Part shown: piece after piece, positions 61,177 through 64,000 of the stretch
Layout of the letters: each line of letters opens with the position of its first letter
How positions within the stretch are numbered: position 1 is the first letter of the stretch
NCBI GenBank assembly: GCA_005656395.1
Contig: SRSI01000050.1
Location: forward strand, 3,782,001-3,846,000
Source of the DNA: Strongyloides papillosus
Lineage: Eukaryota > Nematoda > Chromadorea > Rhabditida > Strongyloididae
Length of the DNA stretch: 64,000 nucleotides
Reading direction: 5' to 3'
Translations under genes and position numbers: made by a program
Notes under the pieces: generated by a model
Told to the model about the DNA's origin: nothing
Seen by the model: the letters and a program-made list of their open reading frames with translations, nothing else
The model's database searches: none

Positions 61177-64000
61177 ATGACACAGATGTCGGAAGTATCC
61201 GAATCAACAATCATAACAACTTCGGCTCAAGGAGCAGAAGAAGCGGTGGTGAATATCTCCAAACCATCACCAACCATACAAGCTTCTTCTATATCTCCGA
61301 ACCAACAACATAGTGCCACATCTACCCCCATTCTTAATAATATTTTGTCAAACCTTCTATTATTGAAACTGTTTCTACTTCTACTTTTGAATCCAATTCA
61401 ACTTTGGCAACTCCTAAATCTGAAAGTACCATGTTAATTTCTAAACAATCAATGGAAGCACAGACAAATTGTAAGTTCTTAAATCTGCCCTTCATATTCC
61501 TTTCTAAATTACTACTAAACTACACATATAATCAATTTTCATTAAAATTTTCTAATGTCCAGTGTTGGTAAACTATAATTATCAAACTTGATTACGAAAA
61601 AGAATATCAAATTCTAACTTTTAGTAAATATTTAACTGATAAATTTCGTTGTATATCTTGACCATAAGATATTGAATGATAAATATACATATATGCCTTT
61701 TTTTTGATGGTGTTTTGTGTGTTACAAAATAATAAATATTTTACATGAAATAAAAAAAAAACAGTACAAAGGACAATTATGTAAAAAAATAACATAATAT
61801 TTTACAATAGTTTTTCCCGCCATAATAATGATTTGGGCGGTTAATAAAGTCACCACACGGTTTCTTTATGCGATAAATGTTTACAACTTGGAAGAATGCA
61901 TACATTTCAATTGACGACGCATTGTTATTAAATCTATTTCCTTCGATATATTAAGTTGTTTGTTTAATCCCTTGATACTGTTATAGTTTAATCTAAAAGT
62001 GTTTTTTAATTATGCAATTGCAGTGCTTTTTTTATACTGAAATGTTATTTAAAAAATTTATGCTAATTTTCTAAATATATTTATTTTTTATTTTTAGAAC
62101 ATTGCTAATAAATCAGATCTCGGTGCCACAATTCAAAAAGGTTTGCAAGAACAACAAAACTTACCTCAACATCAATGGCCTCCAAAGACAATGCCACCAC
62201 CACAAAATTTGCCTCCTAGTACCCCACAAAATAACCAGTGGGTACAACAACAGAAATTTTTACCAGGTCAAACTATGCCGGGAACTAATTGTTATAATCC
62301 AAATCTTATTTCACAACCACTCGTCATTCCGAATGGAGGTGTTTTAACGCCAAAATTACCTAATGGTGTTCTTAATATATCACCATCTGGGGAGACATCA
62401 AAGAAGGTTCTTGAGAATACTCCAACTCCAAGTAATTCACAAATAGTCCTGTCCAACAAACTCCTCCTGATAATCAGAAACAAAATAGTATAGATGTTTC
62501 TACTTCAAATGGTGCGCTAGGTTTAAATATTGATAGTAATCACAAAGATGCAACATCTCCTACTGGAAATTCTTCTACTGTGGACGATAATGATGATTCT
62601 AAGAATTCATTACTACATTCTCCTTCATGGTCTAATCAATCAGCAAGTCAGGTAAGTATATTGTTGTTTTTAAAGAAAAAATATCTCCATATCTTCTTTG
62701 GTACTAGTAGTATTTAGATTAATAAAAAGTATTAGGAAATGTGTAAGAAATCTAAAAGATAAGAATTTCTATAAAAATAATATATTAATGAGGCATGTTC
62801 CTATATATGGGAGAAACTATTTGTTAATATCTCTAACATATACATTTTTTAATTAAAATTTTCCACTATATGGATTTTCCTCTCAATATCTTCATAAGAT
62901 GTGTATTAAAACAAATTCGTTAATGTTATACCTTTTTTTAGAAAACAGCACCACCTACTCCATCAGCATCATCAACACCTTCAATAGAAGTAGTACATAC
63001 ACCGTCACGGGGAAGTTTATCACCTGGTGAAGTTATACATAAATTGGCAACAACAGTCTATTTTAATGAGGAGTTAACAGCAGATTTGTTAAATGAGAGG
63101 AAATCTTTTTTTGAAAGATTGTATAAAATAGGTGAAAAACATAAGGATGTTATAACGGCTGCTCCATGTATTAGTAAGACACCGGTGGACTTATTTCGAT
63201 TATGGAAAGGTGTGTTGGAGCGTGGTGGATTGACACAGTTACAAATAAGAAGGAATGGAAAACATTATGTCCATTAAGTCATCCATCTATGCAAGAATCC
63301 TCTGCAGCTGGTTACCAACTTCGTAGGCATTATACAAAGTATGTTTTAAGGTTAGAATGTGAAGATACGGGTAAGAATTATGAAGAGTCAGTTGAAAATG
63401 CGGATAGATTAAAAAAGAAAAAGAAGGTTAAAGAACCAGCACCAACTACTGCTACTCCTGTTCCTACAACTACTACAGGTGTTGGATCGAATATTCCTAA
63501 TGGATCAAACTCAAATTCTCAACCTATGACACCAGCACCATCAAATCATGGTATGCCACAAGGAGCTTCACAGCACCCTCAAAGTAGTGGTAGACCAGGG
63601 TATGGTGTTCCAGGCCAACAATCTCAAGGTAAGTAAAGTATTTATATGTAATATTATAAGAGAATGATATTAAAATGGAAAAAAGCAAAAATATAATCAT
63701 ACTTGTTGTCATTAAGCTTTGTATCTATGTAGATACATATATTTATTCAGGCTTTTAAATATAGAAGGTTTTGTAGATGTCATGGCAATATGCATTTATT
63801 ATCTGCAATTTATCTTCATATTAACAGTAATAATTATATATTTCTTTCTACCATGTTTGCCGTTCCATGCACATCTAACTTTTTCTTTCATTATTATATA
63901 AAGGATAAGGTTGTTGTCTGTAGTCTTTTGACAACTCATTATAAGACTTTTAGTTAGTTATATATATTACTGACATTTACACCGTTGAGTATGTTCTTTA
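61177..64000 (+). CDS. let-526: ARID1/OSA (BAF250) SWI/SNF subunit, 5' part; three apparent frameshifts; continues past the window
   Basis: BAF250/OSA is the ARID-bearing subunit of BAF-type SWI/SNF remodelling complexes. Exons inferred: 61177-61470, 62117-62651, 62942-63628, then a donor (GTAAGT at 63629) leading out of the window. The N-terminal part is Ser/Thr/Pro/Gln-rich, as in the family. The ARID domain lies in the third exon: RKSFFERLYKIGEKHKDV, TPVDLFRLWKGVLERGGLTQ, then in the next frame NKKEWKTLCPLS, AGYQLRRHYTKYVL and the ARID1-specific LECED. Frame breaks near 61347 (one T short), 62443 (one A short) and 63238 (one G short) are all one-base. The LTQ and LECE variants of the domain indicate ARID1 rather than ARID2-5. 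The 3' half of the gene is not in view. Confidence 0.8.

Noticed and set aside
1..64000. tRNA, rRNA and CRISPR features
   Set aside because: No cloverleaf with a clear GGTTCRANYCC-type T-loop, no rRNA-like sequence and no regularly spaced repeats were recognised by eye on either strand. A tRNAscan-SE and Infernal run would settle the RNA genes.

Overview
The window is nuclear DNA from a nematode, most likely a Strongyloides-type (clade IV) parasite or close relative. Reasons: the sequence is extremely AT-rich, genes carry few and tiny introns (about 37-67 nt in most cases), and it encodes nematode-only proteins such as a sperm-specific class P MSP-domain protein, together with nematode-like versions of INCENP, Ras, RBBP6 and a katanin p80-like protein. 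No bacterial features, rRNA, CRISPR array or convincing tRNA were seen.

Layout. 1-2.3 kb is AT-rich non-coding sequence. 2.3-8 kb holds mitochondrial NAD kinase 2 and an annexin. 8-18 kb holds a PWWP/AT-hook chromatin protein, eIF3 subunit F, an unrecognised protein with a PP1-docking-like motif, a CISD (mitoNEET/NAF-1) iron-sulfur protein and a small con80-only, katanin p80/MEI-2-like protein. 18.6-21 kb is a WW-domain protein on the minus strand. 21.4-24.4 kb is a convergent pair encoding the E2 (DBT) and E1-beta (BCKDHB) subunits of the same mitochondrial enzyme, the branched-chain 2-oxoacid dehydrogenase. At 25.3 kb lies a sperm-specific SSP protein.

28.19-32.40 kb is a complete, very young DIRS1-type tyrosine-recombinase retrotransposon. 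It has two identical 118-bp inverted terminal repeats, an internal complementary region matching both outer termini, a gag-like ORF, an RT/RNase H/methyltransferase-like ORF with one in-frame stop, and an intact tyrosine recombinase. It sits in the otherwise empty stretch between the SSP gene and PEPCK.

34-49 kb holds GTP-dependent PEPCK, INCENP (minus), a broken F-box-like gene containing a 15-G run, a double-length tyrosyl-tRNA synthetase (minus) divergent from the proteasome ATPase RPT1, and a Ras GTPase. 49-57.5 kb holds a small secreted protein (minus), an NFRKB-like INO80 subunit (minus, with an apparent GC-AG intron), RBBP6, a PH-domain-like protein (minus), HBS1 (minus) and FCF1. The right edge carries the 5' part of an ARID1/OSA (BAF250) chromatin-remodelling gene that runs out of the window.

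HBS1, FCF1 and ARID1 between 55 and 63.6 kb each contain two or three one-base length changes, mostly in short homopolymers. Reading around them gives continuous conserved proteins, so local consensus errors are more likely than three neighbouring pseudogenes. Exon boundaries were inferred by hand from GT/AG sites, reading frame and family similarity. Family names come from remembered family features, not database searches.
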